Below, piece after piece: positions 7,434 to 15,463 of a DNA stretch of 64,000 nt. Source of the DNA: Priestia endophytica DSM 13796 (GTDB lineage: Bacteria > Bacillota > Bacilli > Bacillales > Bacillaceae_H); assembly GCF_900115845.1 (NCBI RefSeq), contig NZ_FOXX01000002.1, forward strand, positions 62,001-126,000, written 5' to 3'. Under the pieces are notes generated by a model, which saw only the letters and a list, made by a program, of their open reading frames with translations, was not told where the DNA came from and did no database searches. How positions within the stretch are numbered: the stretch's first letter is position 1; every line of letters starts with the position of its first letter. The translations under genes were made by a program, and so were the position numbers.

Positions 7434-8942
7434 TCATTCCTTGTCTATATCTTTTGTTTTATTTCCTCTTTTTGGATTATATCTCCATTTGGAAAGAGGT
7501 CTTAAATAAGCTGGTCTTGCGGTTGAGAAGTTGTACGGTGGGCGAAACAGAAATCCCCACATATCTTTTGGACGGAACGGATATAGTGGAGCAAGATAAG
7601 GACTTGTGAGCGACTGAAGGCGCATTAAGTGAACGAGTAAAAAGACAATTCCGATCACAATTCCTAATCCACCTAAAAAAGCGGCTAAAATAATGAAAGG
7701 GAAACGCAACAGACGAATTGTATTAGACATGCGGGAAGTAGGTGTTGTGAAAGAAGCGAGAGCTGCTAGGGCGACGATAATTAACAACACACTACTTGTT
7801 AATGATGCTTCAACAGACGCTTGTCCGATCACAATACCTCCAACAATACCAAGCGTTTGGCCGATTTTAGTAGGTAACCGAGCTCCTGCTTCACGAAGGA
7901 GCTCAATGGTAATTTCTAAAAAGAGTACTTCGAGTACAGGTGGAAATGGAACGTTTGCTCTTGAATAAACAAGAGGGCCAAGCAGGTCTTTTGGAATCAT
8001 TTCGTAGTGAAACGTTAATACAGCAACATACATAGCACTAGCAAAAATTGAAAAAGCTACAGCAAAAAAACGGGTCACTCTTAGAAAAGAGCCGATGATC
8101 CAAGGTAAATAATAGTCTTCAGGTGAAATGAAAAAATCAAATAGAGATGAAGGACCTGTAATTGCATAAGGTGAACCACTTGTGAAAATAACAAGTTGAC
8201 CATTTATGAGCGTCTGGATGGCACGATCAATTCGTTCTGTTCCAAGGAAAAGTGGAAAAGGGGTGTTTTGGTTATCCGAAAGAAGCTGATCAAGAAGAGA
8301 GCCGTCAAATACAACATCAAAATCAATATTGTTGATTCGCTCTGTTGCATTTTCAATATGCTTCTCATTTGTAATGCCTTCTACATAAACAATGACAATA
8401 CGTGATTTGGATAAATTACCAAGAGAAACTTCTTTAAATGATAGCTTTTCTGTTACGAAAGTTTTCCGTAACATATATAAATTCATATCAAGATCTTCCA
8501 CAAATCCAAGCTTTGGGCCAGTTACACTAAATTCATTTTCAGTATCATTTTCAGTACGAAAGCCGCCTTCAATATTCAGAACTTTAATAAGTGCACATTC
8601 TTTTTGTTCTTTATATATTTGAAAAGCAATATAGCCTTCAAGCAACTTATCCATTACTTTTTTTCCATCTGATGTAATCGTGACATCTTCATATGGGATA
8701 TATGTCTTTAAATCTTCGAGTGTTTTGATATCATCACGAGCGCGTTTTACACTACAAATGAACTGCTCCTGTAAATCTTGGGCATCAATGAGAGATTTAT
8801 AATAAGACATAACAAATATGTTTTCATCATCTCCAATTGAAACAGGTAAAAAGTCACTTGATGAATGGAGAATTTCGAGCGCTTCTGGAACAGAAAGCTT
8901 TATTTCTTCTTTTTTGGATGAGCCTCTAAGCCATGAAAACAT
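7434..8942 (-). CDS. GerAA-family spore germination protein (A subunit)
   Basis: 502-residue A subunit of a GerA-type nutrient germinant receptor. A soluble N-terminal domain (about residues 1-240) includes the GPKLGFVEDLDMNLYMLR motif. The membrane domain follows, with ANVPFPPVLEVLFLEITIEL, EAGARLPTKIGQTLGIVGG and IVIGQASVEASLTSS, all highly conserved in the family. First gene of the operon; upstream 8943-9000 should hold a SigG promoter, of which I see only weak candidates. The C-terminus is a short basic tail, shorter than the long repeat tails of some A subunits. Confidence 0.92.
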   Translation of the reverse strand: MFSWLRGSSKKEEIKLSVPEALEILHSSSDFLPVSIGDDENIFVMSYYKSLIDAQDLQEQFICSVKRARDDIKTLEDLKTYIPYEDVTITSDGKKVMDKLLEGYIAFQIYKEQKECALIKVLNIEGGFRTENDTENEFSVTGPKLGFVEDLDMNLYMLRKTFVTEKLSFKEVSLGNLSKSRIVIVYVEGITNEKHIENATERINNIDFDVVFDGSLLDQLLSDNQNTPFPLFLGTERIDRAIQTLINGQLVIFTSGSPYAITGPSSLFDFFISPEDYYLPWIIGSFLRVTRFFAVAFSIFASAMYVAVLTFHYEMIPKDLLGPLVYSRANVPFPPVLEVLFLEITIELLREAGARLPTKIGQTLGIVGGIVIGQASVEASLTSSVLLIIVALAALASFTTPTSRMSNTIRLLRFPFIILAAFLGGLGIVIGIVFLLVHLMRLQSLTSPYLAPLYPFRPKDMWGFLFRPPYNFSTARPAYLRPLSKWRYNPKRGNKTKDIDKE

Positions 8943-9086
8943 ATAAAATCCCCCGTTGCATTTATCATTGGCTATATTCTTTGTTGCTTTTTTCTTCCTT
9001 ATACAAAATATAGAGAAAAGAATAAAAAAGTTGTCAATATTTGAAGATAAAAGCGAAACTTTCTTTCATCCCGTTCGTTTTATAGC

Positions 9087-9115
9087 TTGTATATTAAGAA
9101 ACTTTTCTTTATGAT
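9087..9115 (+). promoter_or_regulatory. SigA promoter of the DedA gene
   Basis: TTGTAT (9087-9092), 17 nt, TATGAT (9110-9115), about 43 nt before the start codon. Confidence 0.6.
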
Positions 9116-9158
9116 AAATATTGGATTTTAAATAAAATAGGTGGTGAATGTTTCCTTC

Positions 9159-9797
9159 ATGGAGCAGATGATTTTAGATTTTATTGAGTATTTTAAAAGT
9201 CTTTCCTACTTCGGAATTATGCTTGCTTTGACATTTGAATTCGTACCAGCAGAGCTTGTTTTACCTTTAGCAGGAACATGGGTACAAGATGGAGATATGA
9301 ATTTATGGTTAACCGTTTTAGCTGGAACAATTGGAGGAGTAACAGGTCCACTTACTCTATATGCTGTAGGTCGATACGGAGGCCGCCCTTTTCTGCAAAG
9401 GTTTGGCAGGTTCTTTTTTATTAAAGACAAACAGATTAATGCAGCGGATGCTTTTTTCCAAAAGCATGGAGCAATTGTTGCCTTTACAGGGCGATTTCTT
9501 CCGGGGATTCGAACGTTGATTTCCATTCCTTGTGGAATGGCGAAAATGAACGTTTGGGTATTTAGCGTTTATACCTTCTTAGCAATGCTTCCTACAACGT
9601 TTTTTTATGTATATATTGGCTATAAGTTCGGAGATCAAGGTAAAGAGATTGCTTCCAAACTTCTTGATGAATATAAATGGGAAGTTATTATTGGCGTGGT
9701 CGTTCTTATTGTTATTTATGCTCTTATCAAAAAGAAGCGAAAGAAAGCTTATGAAAAATACAATGTAAAAGACTTCACGTCTAAAAAAACAGAATAA
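9159..9797 (+). CDS. DedA-family membrane protein
   Basis: 212-residue polytopic protein of the DedA (SNARE-associated) superfamily, whose members include undecaprenyl-phosphate and phospholipid flippases. Diagnostic segments: FEFVPAELVLPLAG (about residue 25), GGVTGPLTLYAVGRYGGRPFL (two halves, about 58-80) and FTGRFLPGIRTLISIPCGMAKM with the G-[R]-F-x-P-G-x-R motif (about 112-133). The C-terminus is basic. I choose ATG 9159 because AGGTGGTGA precedes it at a suitable distance; GTG codons at 9141/9144 lie inside that ribosome site. Transcribed alone from the promoter at 9087. Confidence 0.85.
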   Translation: MEQMILDFIEYFKSLSYFGIMLALTFEFVPAELVLPLAGTWVQDGDMNLWLTVLAGTIGGVTGPLTLYAVGRYGGRPFLQRFGRFFFIKDKQINAADAFFQKHGAIVAFTGRFLPGIRTLISIPCGMAKMNVWVFSVYTFLAMLPTTFFYVYIGYKFGDQGKEIASKLLDEYKWEVIIGVVVLIVIYALIKKKRKKAYEKYNVKDFTSKKTE

Positions 9798-9820
9798 ATA
9801 AAAAAGCCTATCTTTTTTTA

Positions 9821-9849
9821 TTGACATGTAAGTCATATCCATTTAGAAT
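9821..9849 (+). promoter_or_regulatory. SigA promoter of the manganese riboswitch
   Basis: TTGACA (9821-9826), 17 nt, TAGAAT (9844-9849), ideally placed before the riboswitch. Confidence 0.75.
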
Positions 9850-9877
9850 AAAATTATAATAAAATATAAATTCCTTC

Positions 9878-10007
9878 CACGTAAAGGGGAGTAGCGTCAG
9901 GGAAACCTGAAATATAGTCGTCATTACATGAACATTGTGTTCATCGGCTGTATTGGCATATATATGCTTAGCAAGACCTTTGCCATATTTGGCAAAGGTC
10001 TTTTTTA
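9878..10007 (+). ncRNA. yybP-ykoY manganese riboswitch with terminator
   Basis: Leader RNA with the yybP-ykoY signature AAAGGGGAGTAGCG (9883-9896), a following helix region and the closing part near 9950, then an intrinsic terminator (AGACCTTTGCC...GGCAAAGGTCT plus T-run, 9974-10007). The class binds Mn2+ and prevents termination, turning on metal exporters. Its position directly before a TerC/YkoY gene is the textbook context. Confidence 0.88.
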
Positions 10008-10077
10008 TGTGTTTTAGACCTTTACGTAGGGAATAGCAACTATAGATAGAAAGGCAAAAAAGAGAGGAGCAAAAGGA

Positions 10078-10884
10078 TTGGATACATCACTATTACTTGA
10101 GTATGGCTGGGTGTTACTTGTCTTAATTGTTTTAGAAGGAGTATTGGCAGCAGATAATGCACTTGTGCTTGCTATTATGGTTAAGCACTTGCCTGATGAT
10201 CAACGTAAAAAAGCATTGTTTTATGGATTAGCGGGGGCCTTTGTTTTCCGTCTTGGTTCATTATTCATTATTTCTTTCCTTGTTGATGTTTGGCAAGTTC
10301 AAGCAATTGGAGCGATTTACTTATTGTTTATTGCATTTAACCATTTGTTTAAGAAATTTGTTAAAAAGAAAGGCGATGAACATGGAGAACCAGATGAAGA
10401 AGCGCTTAATAAGAAGCGAGCAAAATCTGGTTTCTGGGTTACAGTCTTAAAAGTTGAGCTTGCAGACATTGCGTTTGCTGTTGATTCGATCTTAGCTGCA
10501 GTAGCTTTAGCAGTAACGTTACCTCCAACAACTTTCCCTGAAATTGGAGGACTTGACGGAGGTCAATTTGCTATCATCTTCCTCGGAGGATTAATTGGTT
10601 TAATTATTATGCGTTTTGCTGCAAATGCATTTGTGAAGCTTCTGAAAACACGTCCAGGTCTCGAGACAGCTGCCTTTCTAATCGTAGGCTGGGTTGGTGT
10701 GAAACTTGCTGTTTACACATTGGCACATCCAGAGTTAGGGGTTATTAACGAACACTTCCCTGAATCAAAACTATGGAAAATTTCATTCTGGATTGTGTTA
10801 GTTTTAATTGGTCTTGGTGGATGGTTCTTATCTAAAAAAGAGCCTTCACATGAAAAGGACCAGAAAAAAGAAGCAACATACTAA
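10078..10884 (+). CDS. ykoY: TerC-family manganese exporter, YkoY-like
   Basis: 268-residue integral membrane protein of the TerC family (LysE-like superfamily); YkoY-type proteins export Mn2+ or supply it to secreted enzymes. About seven helices. The conserved acidic motifs that bind metal are seen: EGVLAADNALVLAIMVKHL (about residues 20-38) and VELADIAFAVDSILAA (about 125-140). C-terminus is charged (EPSHEKDQKKEA). Start is TTG at 10078, with AGAGGAG 8 nt upstream; no better ATG exists. The preceding Mn2+ riboswitch indicates induction by excess manganese. Monocistronic. Confidence 0.9.
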   Translation: MDTSLLLEYGWVLLVLIVLEGVLAADNALVLAIMVKHLPDDQRKKALFYGLAGAFVFRLGSLFIISFLVDVWQVQAIGAIYLLFIAFNHLFKKFVKKKGDEHGEPDEEALNKKRAKSGFWVTVLKVELADIAFAVDSILAAVALAVTLPPTTFPEIGGLDGGQFAIIFLGGLIGLIIMRFAANAFVKLLKTRPGLETAAFLIVGWVGVKLAVYTLAHPELGVINEHFPESKLWKISFWIVLVLIGLGGWFLSKKEPSHEKDQKKEATY

Positions 10885-10913
10885 CTTCATTTAAGGAAGT
10901 TATTTATAAAAGA

Positions 10914-10976
10914 TAGGGAAAGAGAGCAATGAGTGTGCTAAGTAAAAAAGCATGTGTCATTACTCTCTTTTTTTAT
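10914..10976 (+). terminator. Terminator after ykoY
   Basis: AAGAGAG...CTCTCTT outer stem continued by AATGA/TCATT, followed by seven T. Confidence 0.7.
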
Positions 10977-11057
10977 GTGAGATTGTGGAAAAAGCACATC
11001 TTTTTGCGTATAGTCACCTTGTAAGTGTTAATGTATAATAAACAATTACTTGGAATA

Positions 11058-11087
11058 TACCCTGAAATAGGACATTAGTCGCGAATA
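11058..11087 (+). promoter_or_regulatory. Candidate SigI autoregulated promoter
   Basis: TACCCTGAA (11058-11066) and CGCGAATA (11080-11087) resemble the CCC-type -35 and CGAA-type -10 recognised by SigI factors. A TATAAT at 11034-11039 may be part of a weak SigA promoter. Confidence 0.45.
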
Positions 11088-11111
11088 CTTTATGAAAAGA
11101 AGGTGAGATCA

Positions 11112-11834
11112 ATGCTGAGCATTCTATTTGGAGTGAAACGGAAACACACGGTAGAAGAGCTTGTTATGCAGGCTCAGAATGGTGATGATATTGTGCAGAA
11201 CGAGCTTTTAGAACAGTATAAGCCGTTTATTGCAAAAACGGTGTCAAGCGTGTGCAAGCGCTACATATATGAAACAGACGATGAATTTAGTATTGGTCTC
11301 ATTGCTTTTCACGAAGCTATCGAAAAATACACCGTTGCAAAAGGAAGTTCTTTCTTAAGTTTCTGTGAATTAGTGATAAAAAGACGTGTTATTGACTATA
11401 TACGCAAAGAAGTTCGTTCACGTCAGCTGCAGGATCCATCAATTGATGATAGTACACAATATGATGCAGACTTGTCGATAAACTACCATTCACAAAAGCT
11501 TGAGCAAGAAATGAGAAAGGAAGAAATCATTCACTACAATGAGCAGTTAAAGCTTTTTAGTCTCTCATTGGAGGAAATTGTGAATGAAACACCAAAGCAT
11601 AAACAGGCGAGAAAAAATGCAATGGAAGTTGCGGAGTGGATTGTTCGTCATCCTGATGTATTAGAAGCGCTCTTTTTGAAGAAAAGGCTTCAAATTGGGA
11701 AAATCGAAAAAGGTGTCCATGTTAGCCGGAAAACCATCGAGCGCAACCGAAAATATATTATTGCAATGACGATAGTTTTAGCAGGAGAGTACGTGTATTT
11801 AAAAGACTATATAAAAGGGGTGCTCACATCTTGA
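11112..11834 (+). CDS. sigI: RNA polymerase sigma factor SigI
   Basis: 240-residue alternative sigma factor of the SigI family, linked to heat and cell-wall stress in bacilli. Region 2-like segment: AQNGDDIVQNELLEQYKPFI, DDEFSIGLIAFHEAIEKY and SFLSFCELVIKRRVIDYIR (about residues 20-100). The C-terminal SigI-specific helix-turn-helix is near KKRLQIGKIEKGVHVSRKTI (about 195-215). ATG 11112 follows AAGGTGA. The gene overlaps rsgI by 4 nt (TTGA), the usual sigI-rsgI arrangement, so the anti-sigma factor is co-translated. Confidence 0.95.
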   Translation: MLSILFGVKRKHTVEELVMQAQNGDDIVQNELLEQYKPFIAKTVSSVCKRYIYETDDEFSIGLIAFHEAIEKYTVAKGSSFLSFCELVIKRRVIDYIRKEVRSRQLQDPSIDDSTQYDADLSINYHSQKLEQEMRKEEIIHYNEQLKLFSLSLEEIVNETPKHKQARKNAMEVAEWIVRHPDVLEALFLKKRLQIGKIEKGVHVSRKTIERNRKYIIAMTIVLAGEYVYLKDYIKGVLTS

Positions 11835-12973
11835 AAAAAGGTATTGTGATGGATATAAACCGTGAGTATATTGTTGTACTAACCCCTGATGGTGAATTTG
11901 CAAAAGCGAAGCGAGAGAAAGCGACGTATGAGCTTGGCGAAGAAGTTCCCGTTAAGCTTTATTCATCAAGAAAACAGCAAAATCAGCAAAGACAGCATTC
12001 AAAGTGGAGAAGGATGGCTTTTACAAGCTTAGTAATTGCAGCCGCTCTTTTATTATTTTTTATTCCCTTTGGTCAAAACAAACAAGAAGTGTTCGCTTAT
12101 GTATCAATTGATATTAACCCAAGCATTGAAATCGGGGTTAATCCTTCATACGAAGTAATTTCACTAACAGGATATAATGAAGAAGGAAAAGAGATTATTG
12201 CAAAGTTAAAGAAAAAATGGAAATATGAGTCATTTAAAAAGGTAGCAAATCGAATTTTAGAGAAAAGCAAAGAAGAGGGCTATCTTCATAAAGATAAGGA
12301 AATTCTTGTCACGACTTCTTATAGAGATGATACTAGTAAAGAAAAGGAAAACTTTTCAAAAGTTGTCAAAGACTCAACAAAGACATGGCGGGAGTCAGAA
12401 TATAAATTTGTTCAAAAAGATTGTTCCTTTAAGAAGCGAAATGAAGCTCAAAAGAAAGGACTCTCAGCGGGCAAATATATAGAAGAAAAAGATCCGGAAA
12501 AAGACCCAAAAGATCAACAACTTGAAGATAATGATGATGTGTTAACCGAAGAAACGGAAGAAGATGAAAAAATAGAAAAAGAAGAAAGTAAAGAAGAAGA
12601 GACTGATGTGGAAGAAGAACCTACATCTTCAGAAGAGGATGTAGAGAAAGATGAACAAGAAACAAAGCCAGAAGAAACAGAGCAAGATTCCAAACAAGAA
12701 ACAGAAGAGGATGAAGAAGAAAAAGAAACAGAAAAAGACGAGGATAATGCTCAACCAACAAAGCCAAATGAAAATCAAAGTGAAGCAAATAATGAAGAAG
12801 TTCCAGAAGTTCCAAACTCAACACCTGAGGATGAGAACCAAAAACCAGCTGAACCTTCTAAGCAGCAAGGAAAAGACGAACAAACTGTACCGCCTCATTC
12901 TGGATCAAAAGGGCCTCCACCTCATGCTGAAAACGAGAATAGCAATCAAAATGAAGAAACAGAAGAAGAATAG
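11831..12973 (+). CDS. rsgI: Anti-sigma-I factor RsgI
   Basis: 380-residue single-pass membrane protein holding SigI inactive. Residues 1-55 are the RsgI N-terminal anti-sigma domain (KKGIVMDINREYIVVLTPDG). A transmembrane helix follows at about 62-78 (FTSLVIAAALLLFFIPF), then the conserved extracellular start AYVSIDINPSIEIGVN. The outer part ends in about 170 residues of Glu/Asp/Lys/Thr-rich low-complexity sequence with no enzyme or carbohydrate-binding domain, unlike clostridial RsgI proteins. Start is TTG at 11831 with AAGGGGTG upstream, overlapping the sigI stop. The disordered acidic tail is a spacer or wall-sensing element by inference. Confidence 0.92.
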   Translation: MKKGIVMDINREYIVVLTPDGEFAKAKREKATYELGEEVPVKLYSSRKQQNQQRQHSKWRRMAFTSLVIAAALLLFFIPFGQNKQEVFAYVSIDINPSIEIGVNPSYEVISLTGYNEEGKEIIAKLKKKWKYESFKKVANRILEKSKEEGYLHKDKEILVTTSYRDDTSKEKENFSKVVKDSTKTWRESEYKFVQKDCSFKKRNEAQKKGLSAGKYIEEKDPEKDPKDQQLEDNDDVLTEETEEDEKIEKEESKEEETDVEEEPTSSEEDVEKDEQETKPEETEQDSKQETEEDEEEKETEKDEDNAQPTKPNENQSEANNEEVPEVPNSTPEDENQKPAEPSKQQGKDEQTVPPHSGSKGPPPHAENENSNQNEETEEE

Positions 12974-12980
12974 CGCAAAT

Positions 12981-13010
12981 GAAAGGCACAAGCAATTGCT
13001 TGTGCCTTTT
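12981..13010. terminator. Bidirectional terminator between rsgI and the SASP gene
   Basis: Near-perfect palindrome AAAGGCACAAGCAATTGCTTGTGCCTTT at the convergence of the two genes. Confidence 0.88.
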
Positions 13011-13020
13011 GCCATTCATA

Positions 13021-13206
13021 TTATTTTAGGTTGTTTTGCTGTGCTTGTGCAATAAGGCGTTTTGTGATTTCGCCACCAACAGAGCCGTTAGCACGAGCTG
13101 CTGTATCAGATCCTAGCGTTACACCAAACTCTTGAGCAATTTCATATTTATATTGATCAAGAAAGCTTTCAACACCCGGTACAAGTAATTTATTTCGACG
13201 AGCCAT
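13021..13206 (-). CDS. Alpha/beta-type small acid-soluble spore protein
   Basis: 61-residue SASP that coats forespore DNA and shields it from UV and heat, then is degraded at germination. Family signatures: the GPR protease site YEIAQEFGV (about residues 20-28), then [21 protein letters not shown] (read as two halves). ATG 13206 lies 8 nt behind AAAGGAG; the in-frame GTG at 13215 abuts that site. Upstream on the minus strand, TATACTA (13252-13258) fits a SigG -10 (CATACTA); the -35 is weak. Confidence 0.93.
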   Translation of the reverse strand: MARRNKLLVPGVESFLDQYKYEIAQEFGVTLGSDTAARANGSVGGEITKRLIAQAQQNNLK

Positions 13207-13312
13207 CTCGTTCACTCCTTTTATACATTTACAGCGCTCAGGCTGTATCTATAGTATAGGAGTTACAATACGAAAAATACCTGTTATCGCTTTCCAAGCA
13301 AGGAATAAATGC

Positions 13313-13825
13313 TTATTTCGCTAATGTATAAGGCTCAATTGATTGAAGAAATGTTTTTTGGAATGACTTAAGTTGATCCATATAATTTTCAGATGCTGAT
13401 TGCATCTCAATACGAAGTTTATGATGTTCGTTCACAAATTGTTGAACAGATGCTTCATATTGTTCTTGAGCTTGTTTAATGAAATTATAACCAGCTTTTT
13501 GTTGTTCAGAAGAAAGCTGCTTCATTTTTACCATTGCTTCATTTACACGCTGCATCCATTGGTCATAAGATTGAGCAACACTTTCTCCTGCTGTTTTGCG
13601 GATGTTTTCAACTGTTTGAGCTTGAACTTCCTGAAGTTCTTGTTGCCATTGCTCATCTGTTTGTTCCACTTGTTCCATTGCTTTTTCAACAAATTGCTTT
13701 TGACCAGAAAGAGCCTTAAGCGTCCATTCTTCGAAGTTTTTGCTACCTTCTAGAAGAGTGTTAAATCCTTTAGACCATTGATCCCACATCATATCGATTA
13801 CTGCATCATACTTAACGTTTGCCAT
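13313..13825 (-). CDS. phaP: Phasin PhaP
   Basis: 170-residue amphipathic, helical protein that coats polyhydroxyalkanoate granules and controls their size and number. The sequence is almost entirely coiled-coil/helical with many Gln and Glu (FVEKAMEQVEQTDEQWQQEL; VNEHHKLRIEMQSASENYM) and no cysteine. The N-terminus (MANVKYDAVIDMMWDQW) fits B. megaterium PhaP. ATG start behind AAAGGAGG. Encoded divergently from phaRBC and downstream of phaQ, the usual order. Possible own promoter at about 13885-13912 (TAGACA, 17 nt, TAGATT on the minus strand). Confidence 0.92.
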   Translation of the reverse strand: MANVKYDAVIDMMWDQWSKGFNTLLEGSKNFEEWTLKALSGQKQFVEKAMEQVEQTDEQWQQELQEVQAQTVENIRKTAGESVAQSYDQWMQRVNEAMVKMKQLSSEQQKAGYNFIKQAQEQYEASVQQFVNEHHKLRIEMQSASENYMDQLKSFQKTFLQSIEPYTLAK

Positions 13826-13940
13826 TGCGTATTTCCTCCTTTGGATAATGAAAAAGTAAGCGGAGCGTGAAGGTGCAATAATCTAAAAAGAACAGTCATA
13901 GTTGTCTATCTCACGATCCATTGTATCTAGAAACACAGCC

Positions 13941-14381
13941 TTAAACCTGTGAATCTTCTTTCGATTGCTTTTCTTCTTCTTTTTCTACTTTTTTTGAAGA
14001 ATTGAAAGGGAAAAACATGTTTGCGTAAAGATCAAAAAATGAATTTAACATGCTTTGGTATTGCTCAAGAGACTTAGCCCAGATTGTTAAATACTGTTCC
14101 CCAGCTTCTGTTATAGAATAAATGCGTCTTGCTGGTCCGTCTGAAGAAGTATCCCATTCAGACTTTACGAGTTCGTCTTTTTCCAACTGACGAAGAGTAC
14201 GATAAACGTTCCCTTGATCAATTGATGTAAATCCAAAGTTCATAAGCTGTTGAATAAGCTTATAGCCATGTAGATTCCATTCCCGCAAACTCAGTAGTAA
14301 AAACGGAATCATTAAATTTTTTGGCGCTCCACCTAACGATTTGTCAGCCTCTTTTTTTGGTTTTGTTTCTTTCGATGACAT
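13941..14381 (-). CDS. phaQ: PHA-responsive repressor PhaQ (PadR family)
   Basis: 146-residue PadR-type winged-helix regulator. In B. megaterium PhaQ represses its own gene and phaP and is released by PHA, so phasin is made when polymer accumulates. DNA-binding helices and wing: MIPFLLLSLREWNLHGYKLI, IDQGNVYRTLRQLEKDELV, DGPARRIYSITEAGEQYL (about residues 24-105). A C-terminal helix interacts as a dimerisation arm, and the tail is Lys/Glu-rich. ATG start behind GGGGGG-like purines. A palindrome overlaps its -10 region (14447-14459). Confidence 0.88.
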   Translation of the reverse strand: MSSKETKPKKEADKSLGGAPKNLMIPFLLLSLREWNLHGYKLIQQLMNFGFTSIDQGNVYRTLRQLEKDELVKSEWDTSSDGPARRIYSITEAGEQYLTIWAKSLEQYQSMLNSFFDLYANMFFPFNSSKKVEKEEEKQSKEDSQV

Positions 14382-14446
14382 CGTACCCCCCCAATCTAGA
14401 ATAATAAGCTGGTATGAGTAGATGGAATGTTTTTCTATGTCTATAA

Positions 14447-14479
14447 GTGTAATTTACACCTACATGATGTGTGTGTCAA
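14447..14479 (-). promoter_or_regulatory. phaQ promoter with palindromic operator
   Basis: On the minus strand TTGACA (14474-14479), 17 nt, TAAATT (14451-14456). The 13-bp palindrome GTGTAATTTACAC (14447-14459) covers the -10, the expected place for the PhaQ autorepression site; the link to PhaQ is inference. Confidence 0.55.
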
Positions 14480-14564
14480 TAAAAAAATTCTGAAGTTTAA
14501 CAATTAATTGAAGAGTTTCGACAACATTCTCCAAAAAACATCAAAATATATCAAAAATTTAGAA

Positions 14565-14593
14565 TTGTTTATTGTCAGAAAGAATTCTATAAT
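14565..14593 (+). promoter_or_regulatory. SigA promoter of phaRBC
   Basis: TTGTTT (14565-14570), 17 nt, TATAAT (14588-14593). It gives a leader of about 80 nt before phaR. Confidence 0.7.
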
Positions 14594-14678
14594 GAATATA
14601 TACCCTTTCCACATATTTTAGATTGTTCAATTTTTCTCAAGGAAAGGTCATCATCGAGAAAAGAAGGGAGTGGAGAAA

Positions 14679-15395
14679 ATGGATCAGCAAAAATTATTCG
14701 ACCCGTTTTTAGCATGGAAGGATATGTATGACAAAACTGAATCGTACTGGGGAAAGGTTTTAGGAGAAAACATGAAGAAGGATGAATTCTCTGACTGGAT
14801 GGGAAAAGTATTAAACTTAAATCTTCAGTACCAGCAAGCTGTTAATGAAGTAACAACAAAATGCTTGGAACATATTAACATTCCTTCGAAAGAAGACATT
14901 GCAAATGTAGCAACTCTTGTTGTAAATGTGGAAGAAAAGGTGGATTTTCTTGAAGAGCGCTTTGATAATCTCGAAGATGAGCAAAGCAATGCGCCAAACT
15001 TCAAACGAGAATTTACGAAAATCAAATCTGATGTGAAAACATTAGATAAGAAGCTTGACCAAGTAGTTCAACTCCTACAAGCGCAACAGCAATTACAGGA
15101 AACGTTGCCAGAAACGTTACGGGAGGAACTTTCTTCTCAAAACGAAAAGATTAAAAAGCTTGACCAAGTAATGGAACTTCTACAAGCGCAACAGCAACTA
15201 CAGGAAGCGTTGCCAGAAACGTTACGAGAGGAACTTTCTTCTCAAAACGAACAAATTCAGTCTGTTATTAAAGATAATGTGAAGCAATCTGCAGGAGCAG
15301 AAACGGCTGTATCTTCTGAAAAGGGAGAAGCAAAAACCCAAAAACCGGCTGGAAACTCACCAAAGCAACAACAGCAATCTTCATCAAAGAAATAA
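14679..15395 (+). CDS. phaR: PHA synthase subunit PhaR with internal 35-residue tandem duplication
   Basis: 238-residue non-catalytic subunit of the class IV PHA synthase; PhaC is inactive without it. The N-terminal part (DPFLAWKDMYDKTESYWGKV; EFSDWMGKVLNLNLQYQQAV) is typical of PhaR, followed by a long coiled coil. Residues about 125-194 are two nearly identical 35-residue units, each beginning KLDQV and ending EELSSQNE, encoded by a 105-bp tandem repeat. Without one unit the protein would be about 203 residues, close to what I recall for megaterium PhaR. The C-terminus is Gln/Ser/Lys rich. ATG 14679 has AAGGGAG 8 nt upstream; an upstream in-frame GTG at 14670 lies in that site. First gene of phaRBC. 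Confidence 0.92.
   Translation: MDQQKLFDPFLAWKDMYDKTESYWGKVLGENMKKDEFSDWMGKVLNLNLQYQQAVNEVTTKCLEHINIPSKEDIANVATLVVNVEEKVDFLEERFDNLEDEQSNAPNFKREFTKIKSDVKTLDKKLDQVVQLLQAQQQLQETLPETLREELSSQNEKIKKLDQVMELLQAQQQLQEALPETLREELSSQNEQIQSVIKDNVKQSAGAETAVSSEKGEAKTQKPAGNSPKQQQQSSSKK
15051..15260 (+). repeat. 105-bp tandem duplication inside phaR
   Basis: Two direct copies, 15051-15155 and 15156-15260, in frame, each starting AAGCTTGACCAAGTA. They differ at only a few positions, so the duplication is recent or kept uniform. Confidence 0.95.
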
Positions 15396-15463
15396 AGTTA
15401 AGTATAAAAACGTCAAGATAAAGAGAAAAAAACAACTAGTTTAAAACAAAGGGGAGAATGATG

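Noticed and set aside
8943-9010. SigG promoter for the germination operon
   Set aside because: TGTATA and ATA-rich boxes occur, but the spacing does not fit 17-18 nt, so no site is called.
12481-12970. Carbohydrate-binding or protease domain in the RsgI tail
   Set aside because: The tail is only Glu/Lys/Thr/Pro/Asn-rich low-complexity sequence.
12651-13055. 134-codon Lys/Gln-rich frame
   Set aside because: Frame-shifted reading of the GAA/AAG-rich tail of rsgI.
13400-13753. Leu/Phe/Cys-rich plus-strand frames
   Set aside because: Antisense of phaP, produced by its Gln/Glu-rich codons.
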